NCBI RefSeq assembly: GCF_036075115.1
Contig: NZ_CP107958.1
Span: 5,270,001-5,334,000 of the forward strand
Direction: 5' to 3'
Source: Streptomyces sp. NBC_00377
GTDB taxonomy: Bacteria; Actinomycetota; Actinomycetes; Streptomycetales; Streptomycetaceae
DNA length: 64,000 bases
Shown here: positions 42,081 to 51,000 of the stretch, one piece after another
How the letters are laid out: each line of letters begins with the position of its first letter
How positions within the stretch are numbered: position 1 is the first letter of the stretch
Program-made: the position numbers and the translations under genes
Notes under the pieces: model-generated
Databases searched by the model: none
What the model was told of the DNA's origin: nothing
What the model saw: the letters and a program-made list of their open reading frames with translations, nothing else

Positions 42081-42884
42081 GTGCTGACCGTGACCTCCGT
42101 GAACGTGAATGGACTGCGTGCCGCCGCGAAGAAGGGCTTCGTGGAGTGGCTCGCGGACACCTCCGCCGACGTGCTGTGCCTCCAGGAGGTGCGGGCCGAG
42201 CCGGAGCAGCTGCCGGAGACGGTCCGGGCGCCCGAGGGCTGGTTCGTCACCCACGCCCCGGCCGCCGCCAAGGGGCGCGCCGGCGTCTCCCTCTACAGCC
42301 GCCGCGAACCGGACGCCGTCCGTGTCGGCTTCGGCTCGGCCGAGTTCGACGGCAGCGGCCGTTACGTCGAGGCGGACCTGCCCGGTGTGACGATCGCCTC
42401 CCTGTACCTGCCCTCGGGCGAGGTCGGCACCGACCGGCAGGACGAGAAGGTCCGCTTCATGGACGAGTTCCTGACCCATCTCAAGGCGTTGCGCGCCCGC
42501 GCCGCCGCCGATGGCCGTGAGGTCCTCGTCTGCGGCGACTGGAACATCGCCCATCAGCAGGCCGACCTGAAGAACTGGCGTTCCAACACCAGGAACTCCG
42601 GCTTCCTCCCGGAGGAGCGCGACTGGCTGACCCAGGTGTTCACCGCCGGCGACGGCGGCTACGTGGACGTCGTACGGGCGCTGCACCCGGAGGTCGCGGG
42701 GCCGTACACGTGGTGGTCGTACCGGGGGCGGGCGTTCGACAACGACTCGGGATGGCGCATCGACCTCCAGGTCGCGACGCCCTCCCTCGCGGACAAGGCC
42801 GTCAAGGGCTTCGTGGAGCGGGCGGCCACACACGGCGAGCGCTGGTCGGACCATGCTCCCGTCACCGTGGTCTACGACCTCTAG
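42081..42884 (+). CDS. xth: Exodeoxyribonuclease III (AP endonuclease)
   Basis: 267 aa. It is an Mg-dependent AP endonuclease/3'-5' exonuclease for base-excision repair. Catalytic motifs are SVNVNGLRAA (Asn), VLCLQEVRAEP (metal-binding Glu), VCGDWNIAHQQ (Asp/Asn), FDNDSGWRIDLQVA and the final GERWSDHAPV (Asp-His). The GTG at 42081 is preceded by TATCGT at 6 nt and a short CCGGGC/GCCCGG hairpin, with no Shine-Dalgarno. Confidence 0.95.
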   Translation: MLTVTSVNVNGLRAAAKKGFVEWLADTSADVLCLQEVRAEPEQLPETVRAPEGWFVTHAPAAAKGRAGVSLYSRREPDAVRVGFGSAEFDGSGRYVEADLPGVTIASLYLPSGEVGTDRQDEKVRFMDEFLTHLKALRARAAADGREVLVCGDWNIAHQQADLKNWRSNTRNSGFLPEERDWLTQVFTAGDGGYVDVVRALHPEVAGPYTWWSYRGRAFDNDSGWRIDLQVATPSLADKAVKGFVERAATHGERWSDHAPVTVVYDL

Positions 42885-42905
42885 CCGCGCGGTGGCGCCG
42901 GGATC

Positions 42906-43550
42906 CTAGGTCGCCTTGTGCAGCCGTCGGTCCAGTGCCAGGGAGAGTTCCGCCTCCACGACGCTGCGGGCCAGGGGGCGCAGGCGGGGCAGGTCGGCCT
43001 CGGTCGCGTGGCGCAGGATCAGGTCGGTGAAGAGGGTGGCGAGGGCGTCGGCGTGTTCGCGGACGCGGACGCCCGCCGCGAGTACCTCGGCGAGCGGGAT
43101 GCCCTCGCGGACCAGGGCGGAGGAGACGTCCAGCAGACGGCGGCTGATGTGGACGATCTCGTCGCCGTCGGTGCCCAGATAGCCGAGGTCCAGGGCGGCG
43201 GCGAGGTTCTCGGTGGTGACCTGCCCCTCGAAGCGCGCGGCGAGTTCCTCGGGGGTGAGGCGGACCGGTTCCTCCTCGGTGGGGCCGCCTACTCCGATGA
43301 GGTCGGCGACGTCGCGGCCGTGGTCCAGGGCGTCCGCCAGTTCCGCGATGCCGGTGAGGGTGTGGCCGCGTTCCAGCAGTGCGGCGATGGTGCGCAGGCG
43401 GGCCAGGTGATGGTCGTCGTACCAGGCGATACGGCCCTCGCGGCGGGGTGGCGCGAGCAGTTTGCGCTCGCGGTAGAAGCGCAGGGTGCGCACCGTGATG
43501 CCGGCCTCCCCGGCCAGCTCCTCCGTTCGGTACTCCCGCTTCTCCGCCAC
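42906..43550 (-). CDS. MerR-family transcriptional regulator
   Basis: 214 aa. The N-terminal MerR domain (YRTEELAGEAGITVRTLRFY, then RERKLLAPPRREGRIAWYDD) spans about residues 5-75, and a helical C-terminal sensor domain without conserved Cys clusters follows, so a metal ligand is unlikely. The GTG at 43550 has TAGGCT at 6 nt. It is divergent from the monooxygenase-hydrolase-SDR cassette, with a palindrome and short direct repeats between them, which makes it the likely regulator of that cassette. Confidence 0.88.
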   Translation of the reverse strand: MAEKREYRTEELAGEAGITVRTLRFYRERKLLAPPRREGRIAWYDDHHLARLRTIAALLERGHTLTGIAELADALDHGRDVADLIGVGGPTEEEPVRLTPEELAARFEGQVTTENLAAALDLGYLGTDGDEIVHISRRLLDVSSALVREGIPLAEVLAAGVRVREHADALATLFTDLILRHATEADLPRLRPLARSVVEAELSLALDRRLHKAT

Positions 43551-43634
43551 GGGCGAAGCCTATGTTGTACCACCGGTAACTTTCCTTCTCCTGGCCCTAC
43601 CCATCAGTACGGAGCTGCTCTACGCTCCCATTGC

Positions 43635-43650
43635 GCCAGTGTTCACTGGC
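43635..43650. promoter_or_regulatory. 16-bp perfect palindrome in the MerR/monooxygenase spacer
   Basis: GCCAGTG-TT-CACTGGC, 86-101 bp before the monooxygenase start. It is a well-formed operator candidate, most likely for the divergent MerR protein or for a TetR-type regulator elsewhere. Confidence 0.5.
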
Positions 43651-43673
43651 AGAGTCTGCGGGGTTCGCCATAT

Positions 43674-43709
43674 CCGCAGTGTCCGCAGTGTCGGCAGTGT
43701 CCGTAGAGT
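43674..43709. repeat. Four 9-bp direct repeats before the monooxygenase
   Basis: CCGCAGTGT at 43674 and 43683 is perfect, CGGCAGTGT at 43692 differs by one base, and CCGTAGAGT at 43701 by two. The array ends 26 bp before the ATG, between the palindrome and the AGGAGG ribosome site, where it could bind a regulator or form part of the leader. Confidence 0.55.
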
Positions 43710-43735
43710 CGCACGCACGGCTAGGAGGTGTCGGG

Positions 43736-45403
43736 ATGACCGAACACGTACGGGTGGCGGTGATCGGGTCCGGCTTCGGTGGGCTGGGGGCCGCCGTGCG
43801 GCTGCGCCGCGAGGGGATCACCGACTTCGTCGTCCTGGAGCGGGCGGGCAGCGTCGGCGGCACCTGGCGGGACAACAGCTATCCGGGGTGCGCCTGTGAC
43901 GTGCCCTCCCACCTGTACTCCTTCTCCTTCGCGCCTCATCCCCAATGGCCACGCACCTTCTCCGGGCAGGAGCACATCCGCACCTACCTGGAGCACGTGG
44001 CGGACGTCTTCGGGCTGCGTCCGCATCTGCGGTTCGACTCCGAGGTGCTGCGGATGACGTGGGACGCGCAGGAGCTGCGCTGGGACATCGAGACCGGCGC
44101 CGGACGGTACTTCGCCGACGTGGTCGTGTCGGCCACCGGACCGCTGTCCGATCCGAAGATCCCGGACATCCCCGGCCTCGACTCCTTCCCCGGCAAGGTC
44201 TTCCACTCGGCCCGCTGGGACCACGACCACGACCTCACCGGGCAGCGCGTGGCCATGGTCGGCACCGGCGCCTCCGCCATCCAGATCGTGCCCGCCGTCC
44301 AGCCCGACGTCTCCAGGCTGACGCTCTTCCAGCGCACCCCGCCCTGGGTGATGCCGCGCGTGGACCGGGCGATCAGCGGCGCGGAACGCGCCCTGCACCA
44401 GGCCCTGCCGGTCACCGCCAAGCTGCGCCGCGGGCTGCTGTGGGGCATCAGGGAACTCCAGGTCCAGGCGTTCACGAAACGCCCCAACCAGCTCGGTTTC
44501 GTCGAGCAGCTCGCGAAGCAGAACATGGCCCGCGCCATCAAGGACCCGGCCCTGCGCGCCAAGCTCACCCCCGACTACCGCATCGGCTGCAAGCGGATCC
44601 TGCTGTCCAGCACCTACTACCCGGCGCTCGCGCAGCCCAACGTGGACGTCGTCGCGAGTGGGCTGAGCGAGATCCGCGGGTCCACGCTGGTCGCCGCCGA
44701 CGGCAGTGAGACCGAGGCCGACGTGATCGTCTTCGGCACCGGCTTCCACGTCACCGACATGCCGATCGCCGACCGGGTGGTGGGCGCCGACGGCCGGACG
44801 CTCGCGGAGAGCTGGAAGGACGGCATGGAGGCCCTGCGCGGCGCCTCCGCCGCCGGATTCCCCAACTGGATGACGATCATCGGCCCCAACACGGGCCTCG
44901 GGAACTCCTCCATGATCCTGATGATCGAGTCCCAGCTGAACTACATGGCCGACTACCTGCGCCAGCTCGACGTCCTGGGGGGCCGCCCGGGTCCGCAGGG
45001 CACCGGGGGAGGGCGCGCGGCTCTGGACGCCCGTCCGAGCGCGGTGCACGCCTGGAACCGCCGGGTGCAGGACCGGATGACGCGCACGGTGTGGAACACG
45101 GGCGGCTGCACCAGCTGGTACCTGGACGCGAACGGCCGTAATACGACCGTCTGGCCGGGGACGACGGCCGAGTTCCGGCGGGCCACCCGACGCGTGGACC
45201 TCGCGGAGTACGAGGTGTTGCGCGGGCCCGCCGTGAGGGCGACGACCGGGGAACCTGTCGAGAAGGCCCTGTCGGAGCCGGTCGGGCAGCCCGTCGGGCA
45301 GCCGGTCCGCAATCCCGATGGAAAGCCCGAGGGAATGCCCGAGGGAATGCCCGAGGGAATGCCCGTGGGGGAGCCTGTCGACGAGAAGGAGGTGACGGCG
45401 TGA
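43736..45403 (+). CDS. FAD/NADPH-dependent monooxygenase (Baeyer-Villiger/FMO type)
   Basis: 555 aa with AGGAGG upstream of the ATG. The N-terminal FAD motif is VIGSGFGGLGAAVRL, and the NADPH motif is MVGTGASAIQIVPAVQPDV. The sequence PGKVFHSARWDHDHD is the type I BVMO/FMO fingerprint region (FxGxxxHxxxW, here FPGKVFHSARW). It oxygenates ketones or heteroatoms. The last ~50 residues are Pro/Glu/Gly-rich repeats (EPVGQPVGQPV and EGMPEGMPEGMP). The stop overlaps the next gene (GTGA). The set monooxygenase-hydrolase-SDR resembles the mycobacterial mymA operon. Confidence 0.92.
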   Translation: MTEHVRVAVIGSGFGGLGAAVRLRREGITDFVVLERAGSVGGTWRDNSYPGCACDVPSHLYSFSFAPHPQWPRTFSGQEHIRTYLEHVADVFGLRPHLRFDSEVLRMTWDAQELRWDIETGAGRYFADVVVSATGPLSDPKIPDIPGLDSFPGKVFHSARWDHDHDLTGQRVAMVGTGASAIQIVPAVQPDVSRLTLFQRTPPWVMPRVDRAISGAERALHQALPVTAKLRRGLLWGIRELQVQAFTKRPNQLGFVEQLAKQNMARAIKDPALRAKLTPDYRIGCKRILLSSTYYPALAQPNVDVVASGLSEIRGSTLVAADGSETEADVIVFGTGFHVTDMPIADRVVGADGRTLAESWKDGMEALRGASAAGFPNWMTIIGPNTGLGNSSMILMIESQLNYMADYLRQLDVLGGRPGPQGTGGGRAALDARPSAVHAWNRRVQDRMTRTVWNTGGCTSWYLDANGRNTTVWPGTTAEFRRATRRVDLAEYEVLRGPAVRATTGEPVEKALSEPVGQPVGQPVRNPDGKPEGMPEGMPEGMPVGEPVDEKEVTA

Positions 45404-46428
45404 CCTCCCTGACAGACCCCTCCGGCACGTCCGCCCCGGAGCCCGTCGGCAAGGCCGGCCCCGGGCCCGTCCCCGCGACAACCGCCGCGTCCACCACGGG
45501 AGCCGCCACCGCGCCCACCACCGGAGCCGCCACCGGATCCGACGCGACCGTCCCCGCGCCCACCCGCGAGCTCACCGCCGTCTCCGCCGACGGAACCCGG
45601 CTGCACGTCGAGGTGCACGGCCCCGAGACCGCGCCCGCCGTCGTCCTCGCCCACGGCTGGACCTGCTCGACCGCGTTCTGGGCCGGCCAGATCCGCGACC
45701 TCGCCGTCGACCACCGGGTCATCGCCTACGACCAGCGCGGCCACGGACGCACCCGGCCGAGCCCGGTGTGCAGCACCGACGCCCTCGCCGACGACCTGGT
45801 GGCCGTCCTCGACGCGACGCTCGCGCCCGGCGAGAAGGCCGTGATCGCCGGGCACTCCATGGGTGGCATGACGGTGCTGGCCGCGGCCGGCCGGGACGCC
45901 TTCCAGGAGCACGCCGCGGCCGTTCTGCTGTGCAGCACCGGCGCCTCGCAACTGGTCGCCGAGTCCACCGTCCTGCCCCTGCCGCCCGGGCGGCTGCGGA
46001 CCTGGCTGACCCGGCACGTCCTCGGTTCCAGGGCGCCCCTCGGACCGGTCACGCCGATCGCCAGGCGCATCCTCAAGTACGCCACCATGGGCGCCGGTTC
46101 GGCCCCCCACATGGTGGACGCCTGCGCCCGCATCGTGCACGCCTGTCCGCGCAAGGTGCGGCACACCTGGTCGCACGTACTGAACCTGCTCGACCTCGAA
46201 CACGGCGTCCAGGCCTTGCGCGTGCCGACCGCGGTGATCGTCGGGACCCGCGACCGGCTCACCCCGCCGGTGCACGCCCGCCGGATCGCCGCCGCGCTCC
46301 CGCACTGCGTCGGCCTCACCGAACTGCCCGGCCTCGGCCACATGACGCCGGTCGAGGCGCCCGGCCTGGTCACCGGCCGGATCCGGGAACTCGTCATCAC
46401 GTACGCACAGTTGAAGGAGGGCGCATGA
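45400..46428 (+). CDS. Alpha/beta hydrolase (esterase/lipase type)
   Basis: 342 aa, starting at the GTG of a GTGA overlap. The first ~55 residues are a Thr/Ala/Pro low-complexity tail. The hydrolase fold then shows the oxyanion loop VLAHGWTCSTAFW, the nucleophile elbow GHSMGGMTVL, an acid in VGTRDRLTPP and a His in LPGLGHMTPVEAP. It would cleave esters, plausibly those formed by the Baeyer-Villiger monooxygenase encoded immediately upstream. It is coupled to the SDR gene by ATGA. Confidence 0.92.
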   Translation: MTSLTDPSGTSAPEPVGKAGPGPVPATTAASTTGAATAPTTGAATGSDATVPAPTRELTAVSADGTRLHVEVHGPETAPAVVLAHGWTCSTAFWAGQIRDLAVDHRVIAYDQRGHGRTRPSPVCSTDALADDLVAVLDATLAPGEKAVIAGHSMGGMTVLAAAGRDAFQEHAAAVLLCSTGASQLVAESTVLPLPPGRLRTWLTRHVLGSRAPLGPVTPIARRILKYATMGAGSAPHMVDACARIVHACPRKVRHTWSHVLNLLDLEHGVQALRVPTAVIVGTRDRLTPPVHARRIAAALPHCVGLTELPGLGHMTPVEAPGLVTGRIRELVITYAQLKEGA

Positions 46429-47309
46429 GCAGGGTCAGCCTCGAAGGACAGGTCGCCGTCGTGACCGGGGCCGCACGGGGCGTGGGGGAGCTGCTCGCGC
46501 GCAAGCTCTCCGCCCGTGGTGCGAAGGTCGCGCTGGTCGGCCTGGAGCCGGACGTGCTCAAGCAGGTCTCCGAGCGGCTGCACAGCGACAGCGACCACTG
46601 GTACGCCGACGTCACCGACCACGAGGCGATGACCCGCGTCGCGGCTGAGGTGAAGGAGCGCTTCGGCAAGGTGGACATCGTGGTCGCCAACGCCGGCGTC
46701 GCCAACGGCGGACCGTTCGCCGACTCCGACCCGCAGTCCTGGCGGCGGGTCATCGAGGTCAACCTGATCGGCTCGGCGGTCACGGCCCGCGCCTTCCTGC
46801 CGCTGCTGCGCGAGAGCCGCGGCTACCTGCTCCAGATCGCCTCGCTCGCCGCGATCACCCCGGCGCCCATGATGACCGCGTACTGCGCGTCCAAGTCGGG
46901 TGTGGAGGCGTACGCGCACAGCCTGCGCGCCGAGGTCGGCCACCTGGGTGTCCGGGTCGGCGTCGGCTACCTGTCCTGGACCGACACGGACATGGTGCGG
47001 GGAGCCGATCAGGACGAGGTGATGCGGGAGTTGAGGCAGCGGCTGCCGTGGCCGTCGAACAAGACGTACCCGCTGGGGCCGGCCGTCGACCGGATCGTGG
47101 CCGGGATCGAGCGGCGCTCGTCGCACGTGTACGGGCAGTGGTGGCTGCGGGGGATGCAGGGCGTGCGGGGCGGCCTGCCCGGGCTGATCGGGACGGTCGG
47201 CCAGCGGGAGATGAAGCGGTTCGCGCCCCGGTTGCAGGGGATGCGGACGGGGCTGGTGGGCGCGGGCGGGTCCGCCGACGAACAGGCGAGGGCTACGCAG
47301 CGTAGTTGA
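46425..47309 (+). CDS. Short-chain dehydrogenase/reductase
   Basis: 294 aa in the ATGA overlap with the hydrolase gene. The NAD(P) motif is TGAARGVGELLARKL, followed by VVANAGVANGG (NAG), the catalytic Ser in LLQIASLAAITPAP and Tyr/Lys in YCASKSGVEAY. The C-terminal part (VYGQWWLRGMQGVRGG) is an extension common in mycobacterial SadH-like enzymes. It would interconvert an alcohol and a ketone, the substrate or product of the upstream enzymes. Confidence 0.92.
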   Translation: MSRVSLEGQVAVVTGAARGVGELLARKLSARGAKVALVGLEPDVLKQVSERLHSDSDHWYADVTDHEAMTRVAAEVKERFGKVDIVVANAGVANGGPFADSDPQSWRRVIEVNLIGSAVTARAFLPLLRESRGYLLQIASLAAITPAPMMTAYCASKSGVEAYAHSLRAEVGHLGVRVGVGYLSWTDTDMVRGADQDEVMRELRQRLPWPSNKTYPLGPAVDRIVAGIERRSSHVYGQWWLRGMQGVRGGLPGLIGTVGQREMKRFAPRLQGMRTGLVGAGGSADEQARATQRS

Positions 47310-47401
47310 TCGACATGCGCAGGGTGAGTACCCGTGTGAATCTGGTCAAGGCCCCACCACGGGGCCCCAACCCCCCTCATCTCCTACAGGAGTGAACCCA
47401 C

Positions 47402-47647
47402 ATGGGTATGAAGGACAAGTTCCAGGACCAGGCCAAGCAGAAGGCCGAGCAGGCCAAGGAGCAGGCTCAGTCGCGTGGCAAGCAGCGCCCGGGCGAGCGC
47501 CCCGGTGAGCGTCCGGGCGAGCGGGCCGGGGAGCGTCCCGGTGAGCGTTCCGGCGGCCGTCCCGGTGAGCGTCCGGGTGAGCGTCCCGGTCAGGACACCG
47601 AGCGCATGCGGCGCGAGGACGACGACCGTATCGGCCAGGACTTCTAG
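47402..47647 (+). CDS. Small hydrophilic protein with PGER tandem repeats
   Basis: 81 aa. An AGGAG site lies 9 nt before the ATG. The N-terminus (MGMKDKFQDQAKQKAEQAKE, then QAQSRGK) looks like a helical, CsbD-like or stress-type segment. The middle consists of about nine copies of a four-residue PGER unit with variants (AGER, GGR), encoded by 12-bp repeats. The end is acidic (DTERMRREDDDRIGQDF). No TM segment or known domain. The repeat region is probably disordered. A terminator follows. It stands 92 bp after the SDR gene with its own ribosome site. Confidence 0.78.
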   Translation: MGMKDKFQDQAKQKAEQAKEQAQSRGKQRPGERPGERPGERAGERPGERSGGRPGERPGERPGQDTERMRREDDDRIGQDF

Positions 47648-47673
47648 CCGAGCTCGGCCTGTGCGATGACGTG

Positions 47674-47701
47674 GGGCGCCCTCCCTTCCGGGAGGGCGCC
47701 C
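47674..47701 (+). terminator. Terminator after the PGER protein gene
   Basis: A 12-bp perfect stem GGGCGCCCTCCC / GGGAGGGCGCCC with a TTCC loop lies 26 nt past the stop codon. Confidence 0.88.
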
Positions 47702-47831
47702 TGCCTCGTTGCGACGGCCGTCGTGGGCGCCTTCGTGAAGGCCATGGTGACGACCGTCGTGAAGGCCCTCGTGAAGCCCTCGTGGAGGCGGTCGTGAAAG
47801 CCGTGGCGGCGACGACCGTTCGCGAAGGCAT
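47702..47831. other. Spacer with imperfect 12-bp repeats
   Basis: Variants of GTCGTGAAGGCC recur between about 47730 and 47800. No gene is supported on either strand. It separates the PGER gene terminator from the MITE-like element. Confidence 0.45.
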
Positions 47832-48000
47832 CTAGTGCCGCGACAGGCAACGTTCGCCCCGTCGCGACGCCCGGCACGCACTCTCGCCGTACCGGCCGAA
47901 AGCCCAGGTACGTCCAGTACGAGGACTTCCGGCCGGCACGCCGAGAGCACGCACCGGACGCCGCTCCTTGACGGGCAAACGTTGCCCGCCGCGGCACTAG
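47832..48000. mobile_element. MITE-like element with 31-bp terminal inverted repeats
   Basis: About 169 bp. The left end 47832-47863 and right end 47970-48000 are inverted copies differing at only a few positions; both begin CTAGTGCCGCG, followed by GGCAACGTT and a CCGTC end. Inside, a second inverted pair (about 47881-47903 and 47929-47947; CTCTCGCCGTACCGGCCGAA and its imperfect complement) lets the element fold into one long hairpin. Both ends abut CTAG, which could be a 4-bp (or TA 2-bp) target duplication. There is no transposase. The right end supplies the TAG stop codon of the protease gene. Confidence 0.72.
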
Positions 48001-51000
48001 GGCCGGTGGCGCGGCGGCAGTTCGGGCCGGGAGCGGTCGGGGACGTCGTCGTAGGTCGGCGGGGTCGCCGGCGGGCGGGTGGCGAGGAGGTCCAGGGCCA
48101 GCCGTACGGCGTCGTCGAGTTGGGCGTGCCGGCCCTCGGCCCAGTCGAGCGGCGTGCGCAGCACCTCCAGGTCCGGGGTGACGCCCCTGTTCTCCAACGA
48201 CCAGCCGTAGGCGTCGAACCAGGCCGCGTTCATCGGGACGGTGATGACCGTTCCGTCGCCGAGCTGATGGCGGCCGGTCATGCCGACCACGCCGCCCCAG
48301 GTGCGCTGGCCGACCACCGGGCCCAGCTTCAGCAGTTTGAAGGCGGCCGTGATCATGTCGCCGTCCGAGGAGGTCGCCTCGTCGGCGAGGGCCACCACCG
48401 GGCCCCTCGGCGCGTTCGAGGCGTACGACACCGGCTGGGCGTTGCGGGTCAGGTCCCAGCCCAGGATGGTGCGCGTCAGTTTCTCCACCACCAGCTCGCT
48501 GATGTACCCGCCCGCGTTGCCGCGTACGTCCACGAGCAGCGCGGGCCTGGACACCTCCATCCGCAGGTCGCGGTTGAACTGGGCCCAGCCCGAGCCGCCC
48601 ATGTCGGGGATGTGCAGATAGCCGCACCGGCCGCCGCTCAACTCGTGGACGACGGCCCGTCGTTTGGCCACCCAGTCCTGGTAGCGCAGGGGGCGTTCGT
48701 CGACGAGCGGGACCACGGCGACCCGGCGCGGGCGGCCCGACTCGCCCTCGGCCGGGGTGAAGGTGAGTTCGACCGTGGTGCCGCCCGCGCCGGCGAGGAG
48801 CGGGTACGGTCCGGTCACCGGGTCGACCGCCCGGCCGTCCACGTGGGTGAGGACCGCGCCCTCCCGGATCCCGGTCCCGGCCAGCGGTGAACGGGCCTTG
48901 GAGTCGGAGGAGTCGCCGGGCAGGATCCGCCGGACCGTCCAACCGCCTTCGCGGTGCACGAGGTTGGCGCCCAGCAGGCCCTGGAGGCGCTGGTAGTGCG
49001 GCGGGCCCTCGTTACGGCGGGCGGCGGTGACGTACGCGTGGGACGTGCCCAGCTCGCCCAGTACCTCGCGCAGCAGATCGGCGAACTCGTCCGGCGAAGC
49101 GACCCGTTCGACGAGCGGCCGGTACTGGTCCAGCACCGCGTCCCAGTCGATGCCGCACATGCCCGGGTCCCAGAAGTAGGCGCGGGTCAGCCGTCCGGCC
49201 TCCTCGTACGACTGGCGCCACTCGGCGCCCGGGTCCACCTCGTGCAGGATGCGCCGCAGGTCGATCCAGACGGTGGAGTCCGGGTCGCCGGACTCGGCCG
49301 ACGGCACCGCCCGCAGGTCGCCCTCGTCGACCACGACCAGCCGGGAACCGTCGCCGCTGAGGGCGAACCAGTCGAGGTGGTCGACGAGTTCGGACTTCCT
49401 CGCCTTGCTGATGCTGAAGTGCTCAAGCGTCGGCCGCCCGCTGGTGTCGTCCGGGTTGGCGAACGTCTCGCCCAGCGCGCCGGAGATCGGCCAGCGCAGC
49501 CACACCAGTCCGCCGCCCGCCACCGGGTACAGCGCCGAGTACTTGGACGCCGGTACCGGGAACGGCGTGACCCGGTTCTCCAGGCCCTCGATCTCGACTG
49601 TCACGGCCCCGTCGCCGCCCTCGTCGTCCTGCACCGGGTCGAGGCCTCCGGCGGCCGGCCGGCCCTCCGGGGTCAGGGCGAAGGGGGAGGGGGTCGCCGA
49701 GGACAGCGGTACCAGGTAGGGGCGGCAGCCCAGCGGGAAGGACAGGTCCCCGGTGTGCACGTCGTACACCGGGTCGAAGCCGCGCCAGGAGAGGAAGGCC
49801 AGGTAGCGGCCGTCCCGGGTGAAGACCGGGTTCTCGTCCTCGAACCGGCCGTTGGTGACGTCCACGATGAGCCGGTCCTTCATGCGGGCCATCTTGATCT
49901 GCCGGAGCGACCGCCCGATCCCGGGGTGCGACCAGGTCAGCCAGTTCCCGTCGGGGGAGAAGGCCAGGTCCCGCACGGGGCCGTTGACCGACGAGATCAA
50001 CTCGGTGACCTCACCGTCGGCGCCACCATCCGGGTCCGTGCCGCCCGGGTCCGCGGTCCCGGTGGCCTCGCCGTGGGCCGCGTCGCCGGACGTGGTGTCG
50101 TCGGACGCACCCGTGTCGTCGGACGAAACGTCGGACGCACCCGTCTCGTCGGACGCACCCGTCTCGCCGGGCACGCCGATGTCATCGGACACGGTGATGA
50201 GGAGCAGCCGTCCGTCGTGGGAGGCGACGGCGAGGCGCCCGCCCTGCGGGTCGGACACCATCTCCAGCACCCGCCCGAGCCGCCCGGACGCCAGCCGCCG
50301 GGGCTCGCGGGCGCCGGTGGCCCTGGGCAGGTGGGCGATCTCGACGGCGTCCTCGCCCTCCGCGTCCGTCACATAGGCGACCTGGCCGCCCTGGCCGAGC
50401 ATCTCCGGCAGCCGCACCCGTACCCCGGGGGTGTCGGTGATCGTCCGGGCGGGGCCGTCGCGGTGCGTCAGCCAGTACAGGCTGCCGCGTACGACGACGG
50501 CGCTGGCCCGTCCGGTCTCGTCCACGGAGACGCCGTCCACGTGCTGGGCGGCGGGGATCTGGTACGGCCGCCGTCCCGCGCGCGGGCCGCCGAGCCGGAC
50601 GTCGATCCGGCGCGGCCCGGAGTCGGCGGCGAGGTCGTCGACGATCCACAGGTCCCCGGCGCACTGGTACACCACCCGGGTGCCGTCGCTGGAGGCGTGC
50701 CGGGCGTAGAAGGCGTCGTGGTCGGTGTGGCGGCGCAGGTCCGAGCCGTCGTGGGCGCAGGAGTAGAGGTTGCCGACGCCCTCGTGGTCGGAGAGGAAGG
50801 CGATCCGGCCGCCGACGAGGAGCGGGGAGTGCAGATGGCCGTCGAGGCCCTCCAGGAGCCGCTGTCCGTGCAGCCACAGGCGGCCTGTCGCTCCGCCGCG
50901 GTAGCGCTTCCAGGCGGCGGGTTCGTGCGGCGGGGTGCCGGTCAGGAGCAGGGTCCTGCGTTCGCCGTCGATGTCGGCGCTCTGGAGGTCGGACACCGGG

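Noticed and set aside
43674..43709. CRISPR-like array
   Set aside because: Repeats are 9 bp with no spacers and no cas genes are present.
43736..47309. Start of a secondary-metabolite cluster
   Set aside because: Monooxygenase, hydrolase and SDR alone, without synthase, ligase or carrier genes, fit catabolism or lipid modification better.
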